DNA of 64,000 nt from Anthoceros angustus (lineage: Eukaryota; Streptophyta; Anthocerotopsida; Anthocerotales; Anthocerotaceae). The position numbers were made by a program, and so were the translations under genes. Location of the stretch: the NCBI GenBank assembly GCA_010909165.1, contig MU008185.1:744001-808000 (forward strand), written 5' to 3'. Below are positions 34,390-46,949 of this stretch, piece after piece. The notes under the pieces were generated by a model. The model searched no databases, was not told where the DNA came from, and was given only the letters and a program-made list of their open reading frames with translations. The stretch's first letter is position 1; every line of letters starts with the position of its first letter.

Positions 34390-36125
34390 CCTATGCTAGC
34401 CGAGCATGGGTGGGCCTGGGAATGGAGGAATCCCGAAGAAGGCCCAGCTTCGCCTACCCATAATGCTTCTCCAGGAGCGATTCTTAAAGCTGCCGCATCC
34501 CAACCTCGAGGAGGGAGGAGAAAAGAGGCATGGCGGCCTTAGCCTCAAAGGATAGAGATCCCCTGGCCGCCCCTAAGGACGCCTGCAGGGGAAATACCCC
34601 CTCCTCAACCCCCGAGACGAACGCCTCTAAAATGCACGAGTCCCGAATTAAGAATCGGGAGACCGGGATGGGGGCAAAGAGAGCCCAGCTCCTTAAAAAA
34701 GCCATTGGCGTAGAGACATCTGAGACAAGTCAACGGGTGCCCCCCAAGAAACATGAAGGGAAGCCTCATCGCTTAGCAGGATCCCATGCGATGTGAATCG
34801 CGCCCAATGATGTCGCCTAAAGCCACAAAATCTGTCGATGCTCTCGCGGCAAGAAAGCCGGGGAAGGAGGAATTGTATGTAGAAGGTACCCCGGCCGACG
34901 CGCAAAGCAGAAAGAGAGGATCTCAAACGCTACCTGCAGTCCCCTAACTGAGACAGATTTTCAATGTGCGTCAAACCCTTCCTCAACGTTGCGTCCACGT
35001 ACTCCTTTATTAAAGCCGAGGGCGCCATCGAGACACCAAGAACCCGAAGCCCTTGCGCAGAAATTATATCCCCCTGCGAATACTGAAGAGGATGCGGAGC
35101 AGCCGAAGGAGACTAAACCTTGCATTTTATGATCTTGACCTTCAAGCCAAGCCGGGAGAGCTCCCAGGAGAAGATTTCAAAGGCCTCCTTCACCTTGTCC
35201 CCAGGCTCTAGGACATAGGAATCATCAGCCATTGATGGGTACATACATTTCCATACCGTGGAGGCCGTTAGGGACAACGCTTTGAAATGCGCCATAGCAA
35301 AGAGCGCCCCCCTCAAAGGGTCACTATGCCTTGTGCCCGTTGTCGAGTCTAGCGTAGAAACCCACTCCACTTTAGGGCCATGTTCATAATAGAGATTGGA
35401 GGGGGACCCATTGAAAGAGCGAACAAAGGGGATAAGACCGACCAACTGCCCACCAACATTCTTGAGCTCGTCGAAGATAGCTGCCTTGGAGACAGTATTG
35501 AAAGTATTCTCAACGTCAATCTGAAGCGCAACCCAATCCGAATGGATCTCCAGAACGGCCTCCACCCCAAAGACTACAAATTCGCATCCCCCGGAGTAGC
35601 AATACCAAATTGGTGAGGACAGAGACGGGCCTAAAATTGCTCCGGGAGCTGGACGACACTATTATGGCTAATAAGCCGCAGGATTGCCTTCGTACTGCGA
35701 TGGGGCGTACCCCTGAGGTGGGCTTCTCTATCGCTAGTAACCTGCTCACATCCAACACTTAAGAGATCCGAGAGTCTCCCCCTCACTACAATGGCCACCA
35801 GAAGAAACAGCTCGGACAAACCGCTAGAAGGATCCTTAGGAGTAAAATGGTCACAAAGATGGCCATAGACCATTCCAGACAAACCACCTGAAGAGGGGCG
35901 CGGGGCAGTGGTTAAGGCTCCGCCGAAGACGGCCTTGTCAAGAGAGAAGAGCACCTCCGGGACGAAGTCCCGATATCTGCAAGTGGAGCCGAGCAGGCGG
36001 CGATGGTCTCCTTAGAAGTCGCCTCGGGCTCCTGTAATACTCCGGAGAGAGCCCAAGAGGTGTACCCGGGGCCAGTGGGACAGTAGTGGAAGTAGACGAA
36101 GACGTAAGTCTTAGTTGAGCCTCTC
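34390..36125 (-). pseudogene. Degenerate non-LTR retrotransposon reverse transcriptase
   Basis: On the minus strand, from about 35900 downward, broken frames read: SGMVYGHLCDHFTPKDPSSG; LLAIEKPTSGVRPIAV; then an uninterrupted 150-codon stretch (35113-35565) with LQIDVENTFNTVSKAAIF (RT motif with the first catalytic Asp), GTRHSDPLRGALFAMAHFKA (usually GTRQGDPLGG) and MADDSYVLEPG (the F/Y-A-D-D box read as MADD). Further fragments (LSDEASLHVSWGAPVDLSQM) follow to about 34700. The order matches a reverse transcriptase family common in streptophyte genomes. Frameshifts near 35570-35700 and the altered GTRQGDP motif show it is dead. Confidence 0.8.
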
Positions 36126-36937
36126 AAGTCGTCCCATCAAAATCCTTATGGACTAGAACAATGGGGTTCCTGACCCCGCGAGGCTTGAATAATTTCTTGC
36201 ACACGGGATATAGAGTGTCCTTCACAGTGGCGGAAGAAGGGGCCCCATGCACTGAAAAAAGAAAAACCTGAAATTTAGAGTAAACCCTAAAATTTAGAGT
36301 ACGCCAGCAGATCTTATATAACTGCTACAAAATTTGAGATGAGTTAAGTCTGGCCGCGAATAAAATCTATAACTCTTGGTACCAGACCTTAGGTGTAAGA
36401 GTCCTATGACTAATCCCATGGAAACCTTCATACTCTAACCTAATTTTTAAGTGATTTCGTGCCAAATAACGCTACACATCCAGGCTGAGGTCCTGAGATT
36501 GATCCAACGGGTATATGGGGGAACCTTCAACTTCGGTCCATACTGTTTTTTTGATGTGAACCTAATTTGTGCTAGGTAGCGTGACACATCTTGACGAGTT
36601 TTTACGAAATATTCTTAGTGCAACCAGAACACTATTCAGAGGACGGGTTATGATCGACGGAAAAAAGGGTACTTTTTTGTTATGGCGTGCAAAGGGCCTT
36701 AGAGGGGTTTGGTAAATTGTCTTCCTTCCCGCGTCCCCCTGGTCACGTCCGGGACTCCACGGAGGTCGGAGAGGCGCCCTGGTCGGGATGCGAGCAAGCA
36801 GATGGCAATGCGAAATTTCAGCGAGATTCCGCTGAAGTGTAGCAGCTTCTGGCAGCTCCGATGATGGAAGATGATTTGAGTCGCAAGCAGTGAGCATCCA
36901 AGATCGGCGTTTGACACGGAGCCCTGGATCTGCCACC
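36126..36937. other. Upstream region and 5' UTR of TWD40-2
   Basis: No coding sequence was recognised. The final ~100 bp before 36938 should be the 5' UTR. Short repeats of CTAAAATTTAGAGTA-like sequence occur near 36270-36300. Confidence 0.45.
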
Positions 36938-39900
36938 ATGATGCGCTTACGGGGTTTGAAGCCCACCAATGAAAAGGTGGTGAAACTCCAGATGCACCCC
37001 ACGCTCCCCTGGGTTGCGTATGCTGACACCAATGACAATGTAGTGGTCTGGGATTGGGAGCATCGACAGGTATGCTCTTTGGTCTGAGCGCAAATCCGGG
37101 CGGAGAGGTCTTCTGAGCTTAAAGCAGCACACAATTTGTGATTCCTTTGCGATCAGTGGTATGTTAGGAAGGGATGTGAGGTTTTGTACTGTCCTTCAGA
37201 TTATATATGAAATTAAAGCGGGTGGCGTTGATGAGCGACGACTTGTGGGTGCTCAGCTGCAGAAGATAGCAGAAGGGGAACCAGGTGCACTCTTGGACAA
37301 TATTGGAGCTGCTGCACTTGAAAATTGCGTCACCCTGTTTCTCAGGCAGTTTGTCTAGCATCTGACTTTCTCTTCTGCTAATTGGTCTAACACTGATTTG
37401 TGCCATGCTAATGAAAGCAGAGATCCAGGTCAAAGCAGCTGAAGCAATCAAGGGAGGAAGGTGAACCTTGAACGCTTTCTCCTCCTGTTTTCACCCAAAC
37501 TCTGCTTTAGGTAGTTTGTTTTCAGGATTATGCACTCAAGGTACTGACAAGTTTGCTTTTCTGTGCTGCAGTGTGAAGCAGATCAAGTTCTATGATGATG
37601 ACGTACGCTTTTGGCAAGCGTGGCTCAACCGTACTGCAGCCATGGAGTCACCTGTTGCAGCCAGTAATCAGTTCCCACCCATTGGACCAGGTCCAATGAC
37701 CATAAGGGGCCGGCATTTTCTTGTAATATGCTGTATAAACAAGGTTATTTTTCAAGATTTGGTGAGCATGCGGGCAAGAGATGTGCCAAAGTCTTTGCTG
37801 GAAAACAAGTCACCACTGTGGTATGTTTCTTGACATGTTGTTGTATCCACTGTGATGTGCTATTTGCACCTGTTGTTAGTGTGCGTAGGTCCCCTGAAAC
37901 TGCCTGAATTCCGTCTGGTAGCTGAAAAGTGAAATGTGCAGTGTGGAGTTTCTTCCTCGTTCCATACAAGGGGATGGTCCTCTTGCTGCATTTGGCGGAT
38001 CAGATGGGGTAATCAGGGTGTTATCAATGTCAAATTGGCAGGTACTCTTAATAGTCCTTGTTTCTGCAGCTTTTTCAGGTTCCATTTTGGACTATGCACA
38101 GTAGCAACAAAAGACTACTGTACTGTCTGCAGCTTGTTCGAAGATACTCTGGAGGTCACAAAGGGGCAGTTTCGTGCTTGACTACATTTACATCCCCATC
38201 TGGTGAAGTGAGCGTACAAATCCTTGGGTGCTTCCAGTGTCAAAAGAAATGTTGACCACCTGTTTGAAAGGCGTTGGCTCTATTGGTGTAGCACGTCTTC
38301 TTACCAGTTGAGCATTGCTGGCTTGTCCATATCCACAGACTTTACTTATCTCGGGTGCAAGTGATGGGCTCCTCGTCTTTTGGCCTGCAGACAACGTGCA
38401 AGCAACACGTGAAGTTATGCCTAAGCATTCTCTAAAGGTTGATGTCTTGATCCGTTCTGAGTTGTCTGTGGCACTTTGCTTTCAGCATTGTATGCTTCCA
38501 GTTGGTTGCTCATCCTGTCTCAGTAACCAATTGCTACTGAAGTATGTGACACGCCTTGTTGCAGGCACATGATGGTGGAGTCACTGGTATCGATATTATC
38601 AGGGTGCAGGGATCTTCGCCCTTGCTGGTGACAATAGGTGCAGATAAGGCTCTCGCCGTGTGGCAGACAACCAGTTTTAAGGTATACATCAGCATTCTGC
38701 TCTTTTCTTTTTGTGAGAAGTGCTCTGAGTGGTCGGGCGGCCCCTTTGTGGAAGGTTTCATGATGCTCTCCAACTAATAGCACATTGACAGGAACTCAAA
38801 CGAATGAAACCTGTTTCAAAGGTTCCTTGTCACAGTGTGGCCTCCTGGTCTCATCCTCGGGTTCCTGGCATCAATATTTTGACCTGTGTCAAGGACTCAC
38901 ATATCTGGTACGCCCTAACAGATGGTATGCTCTCAACTGTGAAGTCACTGCCACTTGAACTGTGAGGTTGACAATTGTACTGTCCTTTTCCACAGGGCGA
39001 TTGAGTCAGTTGAATCCTTTGGTGCCACGACCAGGGCTCTCTGTGAGTTGTCATCTCAGCTGCCGGCTAGTCTGCAGTCACCCAACAAGAAATTAAAGGT
39101 GTGCTTGTTTGTGCTTGTTTGTGTTATTTAACTCTCTGTTCTGTGTGTGTTGTTTGCAATTATGTGATATGTTGAATCTGACAAGCTTGCCTACTATGGT
39201 AAGGCGATTGAGGACCTTTGCAGGGGCCTGGAGCCTATATTAATGCAAGAATGTTCTGTGAATCAGGGATATTGCATGGCAGTACATCCATTACAGCCTC
39301 AGTATGTAGCTGTGGGGACCAGTTCTGGCATCTTTCTGAGCGAATTCGATGCATCAGCAGTCCCTGCAGCAGCTGCTCTTCCAACACCTGCAGGAAGCAA
39401 AGAGCATCAAGTGATCTGTGCAGTAAACCGGGAGCTTCGGTTGTTGTCATTTCAGTTGTCACAAAGTTCGATTGGGACTGCTACCTCTGCAATAGAAGCA
39501 GGGCGTGCAAGAACTGATTCTGCAGTTGAAGCATCACAGTTTCAAGTGAAACAGAACCGGAAAACGGTGGGATCCATTCCTCACGATTTGTATGCATGGA
39601 CAGCAACAAGTAAAAGTGGGAAGTACGTATGCGTGGACCGATAGGTGGATCTGTTTGTACCTTGATAATTCTGACATGCTATTCAGGGTCCGTGGAACTA
39701 GTCTCCCAGCTTTTGGTCCTTTCCTCACCAATGACTTAGTTTTGTGTTGACACCTTCAGGTACGTTTCTGTGGTGTGGCCTGATGTTCCCGCCTATTGTG
39801 TTTATGGAACAAAAGACTGGAATATCGTGGATTCAGGACAGGGGAAGTACTTTGCATGGGATTCCTGCAAGGAACGGTATGCTCTCATAGAGATGGTTCC

Positions 39901-42900
39901 AGGACCAAAGCTGCCTCCTGTATTAAAAGGTTCCTCAAAGAAAGCAAGAGAAGCAGCTGCACAGGCTGCAGCGATTGCCGCAGCAGCTGCTGCCAGTGCC
40001 GCTGCATCAGCATCTGTTGAAGTGCGGATTTTGCTAGATGATGGAAGCTCTAATTTACTGGCAAAATCCATTGAGGGAAGAAGTGAACCGGTACTGTTGT
40101 TGAAGCTTTGTCCCTGGTCGTGAAGAGCGGTTTATTATATTTCTGTGCACTTATGAACTGTCGTTTTCCAGGTGATTGGGTTACAAGGCGGTGCTTTACT
40201 TGGAGTTGCATACAAGATGCCGAGGCGGTCGAACCTGCATAGTGCCGCTGTAGCAGCAGCAGCATCTGCTGCTGCTCAGAATACCAGCTTGGATGATGGC
40301 TTTGGTGGAGTTAGGTTGTCGCCAAGTGAAGATCCTCCCAACTTTCAGCTGTACAGGTAATCTTCTGTCAAAGGGGCTGCGGCCCTTGATGCGAACCAAT
40401 GAATTGATTACTTAGATGCCTTCTAATCATACGTCTGGTGGCATCTCCACAGCTGGGAGACATATCAACCAGTTGGTGGGCTGCTGCCTCAGCCTCTGTG
40501 GTCAGCATGGGATCAAACAGTGGAATATTGTGCATTAGCTTATGAGCAGTACATTGTAATATGTGCTCTGCGGCCTGCATTCAGATACCTTGGAAATGTT
40601 GCCATACAATCTGCCACAGGTGGTGTCTGGCATCGTCGTCAACTTTTTGTTGCAACTCCTACAACAATTGAGTGAGTCTTCAGGTCCTGGGTGGGTCATT
40701 CAGTTGTTTGGTGGTCTAACAGTATCTGTTGAACGTGGTCTGATCTCGCAGGATTGTAGATGTGTGTTTGTGGACGCAGGTGTGAGTGTAGCAGATATTG
40801 AATTTAAGAAGAAAAAGGAAGAATTAAAGGCTCTGGAGGCTCAGGCTAAGGCTGTAGCGCAGCATGGTGAACTAGCACTAATCACAGTGGAGGCCCCTCA
40901 GGCTGCTGCTCCTGTGGAGACAACTGCTCTTCGACCTCCAATGCTTCAGGTTTGAAGTCATGTTTCTGGACAAATAGGCTTGTTACAGAGTATCACAGTG
41001 TTGGACAGTCTTGGGAGAGTAGGAAGTGGATTTCACGCCTATTATATCAACCCACAGTCGGCGTGTATGTATGTAAGCAACCAATTCAATTTCTGGAAGA
41101 CTAATATGCTTCCCGTTTATGTTTCAGGTCGTCAGGTTGGCATCGTTTCAGAGTGCTCCATCCGTACCCCCGTTTTTGAGCATGCCAAAGCAGCAGCCCA
41201 AACCAGATGCTGATAGTGGACCTGTGATCAAAGAGTTCGAGGAGAGGAAAGTATCTGAAGTGGCAGTGGCGGGAGGGGGTATTTCTGTTGCCAATTCTCG
41301 ATTGCCGCCTGAACAGAAGCGTCCTGTTGGACCTCTGGTGGTCGTTGGGGTGCGGGACGGGGTGCTGTGGTTGGTGGACAGGTCTGTTCTCTGCTCCTTA
41401 GCACCCCAATGTTGTTTCTTGCCACGTGCCGGCATTGTATTTGGGCTCCCTCAAGTTGTTCAGCTGCTGTGCATGGGAGACGTATGGTCAAATTGTAGTG
41501 ATGGTTCCCGGCGTCCACCTACCTCTGTGTTGAATGGACATCTCTCTCATTGCAGGCACATGACAGCTCACGCCATCGGTCTCACTCATCCTGGGATAAG
41601 GTGCCGATGTCTTGCTGCCTATGGTGATTCCGTCAGTGCGGTGAAATGGTGAGAAACCTGCCGTCTGTATCAGCAGGCTTCTTCTTCTCAGGCAGACATG
41701 GCTGGAATTAACAAAGTGTGTGCTAAATACCAGGGCATCCAGACTAGGTAGAGAGCACCATGATGATCTAGCACAGTTTATGCTTGGTATGGGATACGCC
41801 CAAGAAGCCTTGCATCTTCCAGGGTTGTCGAAAAGGTGAGCGATACGTTGTACAGGGTTCCATGGATGGGGTGAGCTTAATGATGGTTGCCGCTGGTCAG
41901 AGCTGATGTTTGTATGTGCCTGTGCCTTGACAGACTGGAGTATGATCTAGCAATACAAAGCGGGGATCTAAAGAGAGCACTCCAGTGCCTGATTATGCTG
42001 AGCCACAGCAAAAATTTGAGACTTGAACAGGAAGTTGATTCTGGACTTCAAGCTTTAGCCAAGAAATTGGACGTGAAGGTGGAGATTGCCAGTTTTGCGG
42101 CCATCAAAGGGCCCAAGCCTGTTCTGGCAGACAAGGACATGGATGCTCTGTCCGGAATTGCCAAATTTGCTGAAGAGTATCTTCGATTGATCGACGCGGC
42201 TGATGCAACTGGGCAGAGTGACATCAACAGCCAAGCCCTGAAACGACTGGCTGCTGCTGGGGTGATGACAGATGCCTTTCGTGCACATGAGATCCGGGGG
42301 TTAGCCTTGCGCCTGGCGACACATGGGGAGCTCTCACGACTTGGGGTGCGTTTTTTCCCTTGAATGATATCACCTGTCTTGTTTTCGTTGAGAGTGAGCT
42401 GCAGGTGCGCGGTTCCTCACTTTTTGCAAGCGTGACAGGTGCTAGCGAACACATTGATCGCTGCGGAACAAGGCCGGGAGGCAGCTCTGGCAGCTGCTTT
42501 CTTGGGGGACCCGAATCTTGTGGAGAAGGCATTTTTGGAGACCGGAATGTATGCTGAGGCTGCTCTTCATGCCCATGTAAGTCCAATTTTCTGCAGTTCG
42601 CAACACACTGTCGTGAGAACGAGGACCATGTTGAGGAGATCTCTCTACGTATGCACCCTTGCGCAGGCCCATGGAAGAGCTACTCTCAAGACGGTGCTCG
42701 AGGTGTGGAGTCGGTCTCTGGACAGGGAGCAGCAGAAAGGTGCACCCGAGCCAGAAGTGCTGGCTCCTCTGACTCCTTCCCGGAAGACACCCCTTTCCTT
42801 CGGCCCCGTCCAGCCTCCCAGGAAGCCCCTTGTGGAAATCGTCCCACCGGGAAATGTGAAACCGGCGGCCTCTTTAGCCTCCCTCACCGGCCCCACACTT

Positions 42901-43272
42901 CAGCAGAAATCGGCCATCAACCCGGCAGCAGTCAACTCCCAGCCAGGACAACTGCTGGCGATCGAAGGCCCTCCCCTGCTACCCGGTTACGCCAGCGCAC
43001 TTCCTACAGCAGCTCCAGGCTTGGGCCCCCCAGCTTCTGTTCCCATTGCGTCGATCCCAACCCCTCCCGGAACCCTAGCCCCCTTGGTGGAAGCCAGTCC
43101 TCCCTTTTCTGCCCAAGCTGTGCCTGGGGCCGGGGCACCGTTCTTGCCCATTGCCCCGCCAGACCCCTTCGCTGCATTCCAACCCGCAGCCCTATTCGCT
43201 GCCTTCTCAGACGCCCCTTTCACGGCCTCCTCCGAGCCTCCCGGCCCTCCGATGAAGCCTGCCGTCGTCTAA
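36938..43272 (+). CDS. TWD40-2: TPLATE complex subunit TWD40-2
   Basis: Twenty-one exons: 36938-37069, 37200-37284, 37421-37460, 37572-37820, 37942-38041, 38133-38207, 38339-38437, 38565-38681, 38792-38907, 38996-39098, 39267-39622, 39760-40090, 40172-40356, 40453-40671, 40760-40949, 41128-41381, 41556-41648, 41734-41835, 41934-42345, 42439-42576 and 42667-43272; 1333 aa (Arabidopsis protein about 1377). Phases agree at every junction. Family blocks: LRGLKPTNEKVVKLQMHP at the start, EIKAGGVDERRLVGA, GRHFLVICC, GASDGLLVFWPAD, AHDGGVTGIDI and IGADKALAVW (WD40 propellers), an Ala-rich run (about 550-577), ILLDDGSSN, RPVGPLVV, HPGIRCRCLAAYGD, and an alpha-solenoid part (LPGLSKRLEYDLAIQSGDLK). The last ~160 residues are Pro/Ala-rich. 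TWD40-2 is part of the plant adaptor-like TPLATE/TSET complex for clathrin-mediated endocytosis. Start: CCACCATGATG. Confidence 0.95.
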
Positions 43273-44576
43273 TTCCTCACCGCAGGTTTTCTACGGCGAG
43301 TCCACTGCTTTGTTTCTTTGTTTTGTTCCCGGAGTCGCACCCTTGTCGGGATGCTGTCCACGAGGGCTATGTATGTACAGATTGCACGATTCTTTTCACC
43401 TGGACTCGCAATCCTTCATCTTTCCCTACTTGAGCAAGCAAGCCGGGCCCAAGCGGGTACTGGTCTCGGGATGTTCCCGGATTTGGTACGCTGGCGTGGA
43501 GTGCAGCAAGAGGAGGCGGTCTTGTGAAAAACGTAAACGCTAACGCATACAATATCCAGCTCATTAGGTCTAGCTTAGCTCAGCAGGGACGGTGGCTTGT
43601 ACTTGCCTGCCGTAGCGGAACAGAGCAGAGCGGATCAGACCTGCGAGCAGACCTGCGCGCCTCCTGGAGTCCTGTGTGCGTCTGGCCAGTACTTCGCTGG
43701 GCGTACGTAGTCGCCCAGGCCCGGGCCCCTCCCTTGTCGTTTGCTTGTCCGCTGTCAGCCAGCCCTGGTGAGCTCATCACACACGCTGCAGCAAGTACCT
43801 GGCGCAGCTGCTCCGGGGCCCGGGCCCCGGCCCGGCCTGTCCCGGGCCGCTGCTCCCTGCGCTTGTCAAGATTATCCTATCTCCTCTGTCCTCGTCGCAC
43901 GAAGCACTCGGGGCCGCAATTCCTCACACACACCGTGAGCGACCTTCGGATTTGGTGACTGCAGAAAGGCGCCACACACGTATGACGGAGGCTGTGAAGC
44001 GTGAAGCCGCTGCGGGCTGCGGGGCTGCGAGGCGCGCGCAGCGGGAAAAAAGGATGAATATCGCCTCCCCGATTAGCGGTTGCGGTGGCCTGGCCCAACC
44101 ACCAGAATTCGGTGTGAAACACAACAGGACAAATCGGAAGATAACGGACGATGCCGCCCTTTGCGAACTTGCTCTACCACCCTAGCTATTAATATCGGAT
44201 ATCGGTCTCGGAGAGGCCTGCCTACCGGTATCGGCATCAAGCATTTAAATATAAGGCCCCTCAAAATATATGGGGTCCTGTAGATAATAAGTCATGCAAC
44301 AAGATCGATATGCTATGCACAGGTTTTTGAAACGAAGGCCTGCCCTTCCCTGCTCTATTGAGCGAGCGAGATGAGGAGCAGCAGGAAGAGGCCCAGAGGT
44401 GATAACCAGAGAGACCGTGGGCCTGGGCCCTGTGAGTGAGGGCTTTACAAAATTGTCCTGTCTCATCTCACGCCAAGATAGCGGCTAATCTACATCTACA
44501 GCAAGGAAGAGAGGTAAAGCAAACGGAAGCAAAAATGTTTTGCGGATGAAGGAAAAGGAAGGAAGGCCGAACAAAC
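43273..44576. other. Convergent 3' intergenic region
   Basis: 1.3 kb between the stop codons of TWD40-2 and the MATE gene. It contains a GGGCCCGGG-rich block at 43815-43850 and no recognisable gene. Confidence 0.5.
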
Positions 44577-46581
44577 TCAAGCGTCCTCCTCCTCGATTTC
44601 GGAGCTGATTGCGAACAACTGCATGGCACAGCCTCGGACACCGTTCGCTAGTTGCTCCTCGTCGTCGGGGCCTTCGTGTTGGTTGTAGAGCAGGAGGCCT
44701 GTTTCTTCATCCGGATGGGTGAGGTCGGGGAGCTCGAAGGATGGAGGAGGTGGTGCCGCCGCCGCCACCGCCACCGCCGCCGCCGAGGTGAGAAGCTTGG
44801 CCCTGGCCGCCTCGAAGGCCCAGTCGGTGCGGAGCACGACGTAGAGGATGGAGGAGGCGCAGGCGACCTGCGCAGCGAGGAGGCCGTACCAGAGGCCGCC
44901 GAACCCTACCTTGAACCAGAAGGCGAGAGCCACAGCCACCGGGGTGCCCAGGAAGTAGAAGGAGCCCAGGTTGATGCGGGCGCCGATGGCGGGGCGGGCG
45001 CTGCCCCGGAGCACGCCGCAGCCGGTGGTCTGGGGGCAGTTGCCCAGCTCGCAGAGGCCCATTATTGGCATGACGGCGGCCGCCAGGGCCAGCACGCTCT
45101 GGTCGGTGGTGAAGACATGCGCCCAGCGGTTGCGCAGCAGGGTGGTCCAGGCGACGCTGACGAGGGCGATGGCGAGGGCGCAGGCCAGGGCCACGAGGGA
45201 GGCGGTGCGGGCGCGGGCGGGGCGGGCGGCGCCCAGCTCGTTCCCCACCCGGGTGGAGACGGAGGAGCTCAGGGCCAGGGGGAAGGTGTACATGAGGGAG
45301 GTGGTCTGGATGAGGATGGCGGTGGTGGCTACGGCCACCTGAGGCTCGGGGAGGTAGCCGGCAAGGAGGGTCATGATCTCGTACCACCACCACTCGAGGC
45401 AGATGGCGAAGCAGGAGGGCAGGGCCAGGGAGAGCAGCGGCCACCATTCCCTGAGCGCGGCGCGCGACCAGCCGTGCCAGGTGCGGCGGCACGCGCGCGA
45501 GCAGCGTACATAGGCCACCAGGAAGAACACCATGTTGAAGTTGGTGCACACGGCGGCCATGGCCACCCCCGGGACGCCCAGCTTCAGCACGAACACCAGC
45601 ACCACGTTGAGCGGAACGTGGATGAGCACCGCCAGCGCGCTGCACCACATCATGGGCGTGGTGATGCCCTGCGACCGCAGGTACACCCGCAGCGGCTGCA
45701 GCAGGCTGTTGGCCAGCAGGTCCGGGAGCGAGTAGAGGCAGTAGGTGCCCGCCACGGCCGTGATGCTGGCGTCCTGCCCCAGCGCCAGCAGGATTCGCTC
45801 CAGGTTGAGCCAGAGCAGCCCGATGGGCAGGCACGCCGAGAGGAGGATGAGGATGGTGCGCTGCAGCGTCACGCCCATGAGCGCCCAGTTCTTGGACCCG
45901 AACGCCTGCCCGCACACCGGGTCCATCCCCGACGCCAGCCCGAACAGCACCGAGTAGCCCGTGATGTTGGTGAAGCCGATGGACAGCGCCCCTCCCGCCA
46001 GCTCCAGCCCGCCCAGCCGCCCCAGGCACAGCACCGAGATCATTGCCCGGAGGTACACCACGCAATTCACCGCAGCAACGGGGACGACGATGTTCCCCAG
46101 TAGCTTCACCTCCTCCACAATCTGCCCCACCCACCATCGCCACCACACTCCTCTCAGTGGCAGTGCACTCACTGCACAAACTCTACGCTACGCACAGCGC
46201 TTTCCTTTCCTCCGCAAAAGCCCGCAGAAACCAACAACCACACAAATCCTTCGCTTCCCTCTCCCTTCCCAATCCAGCTACTCTCACAGCACCCACCACC
46301 CTGCAATGCTTGCGCAAGCGAGCAAGGAAGGAAACCCACAAATTGCTGCTCCCGCATTGCGCAATTCACACTCCCGGTGCACCCGCAGCAGGCAATACGC
46401 ACTCAGAGCCGAGCCAAGCCAAGCAACAAGAGGCGCTTCCCCCCAAATTCGAAGCGCCCACAACGCCACCACAAGCAAGCGCCCAACAAATCCCACCCCG
46501 CCCTGCGCCCAAATTTCAGTCCATTACCTGCCGGGTCGACGGAAATCGCTTCAGCGCCTCCAGCTCGTCGAGGTCCTCCAT
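44577..46581 (-). CDS. MATE/DETOXIFICATION family transporter
   Basis: Two exons on the minus strand: 46528-46581 (18 codons, start ATGGAGGACCTCGACGAGC) and 44577-46121, giving 532 aa with a phase-0 intron of 406 bp. Family sequence: [19 protein letters not shown] at the exon 2 start, [20 protein letters not shown], the signature [42 protein letters not shown] and [14 protein letters not shown]. About 12 hydrophobic segments can be counted, the normal number for MATE. The sequence is most like the DTX48-56 clade (ADS1/ELS1/ZRZ types), whose members act in development and hormone-like signalling at endomembranes; assignment within the clade is inferred. The C-terminal tail is acidic. A long antisense open frame results from GC-rich codons. 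The exon is about 65% GC, richer than its neighbours. Confidence 0.93.
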
Positions 46582-46949
46582 CGCTCTCCCCTCCTCCCCC
46601 AGACTACCCATTGGCGGACTGCAATGCCACAACAGCAAAAATCAAGAGAAAGCGCAGCCTCCACACAGCCCTGTGCTACCGGAGGGTTCCCTTTTTAAGG
46701 AGACGGCAATAATTTTAATCACGACGGCATCACCCGCCTCTATTACCCCTTCTATCTTCCCACAAAAGGACTCTTGTGAAGGAAACTAGTTAAAAATCTA
46801 TTTTTTAGTTACAACCATCCAATAGATTGTGAGATGACTCGGATCCAGCAGGTAAAAGAACGATGCTGACTGGATGGATTCAGTATAAAAGGATAATTAG
46901 AGACGTTAGTCAGACGCTTCTACCCATATGGGTACTTTTATACGCCCTG
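46582..46949. promoter_or_regulatory. Upstream region of the MATE gene
   Basis: About 370 bp upstream of the minus-strand start. Pyrimidine-rich near 46583-46605. Holds the probable promoter; no specific element is claimed. Confidence 0.4.

Noticed and set aside
42651-43433. 260-codon plus-strand frame overlapping the last TWD40-2 exon
   Set aside because: Out-of-frame shadow. The TWD40-2 frame is supported by exon phase and homology.
44652-46103. 483-codon plus-strand frame antisense to the MATE gene
   Set aside because: Gly/Gln/His-rich shadow of a GC-rich coding exon. The minus-strand frame has complete MATE motifs.
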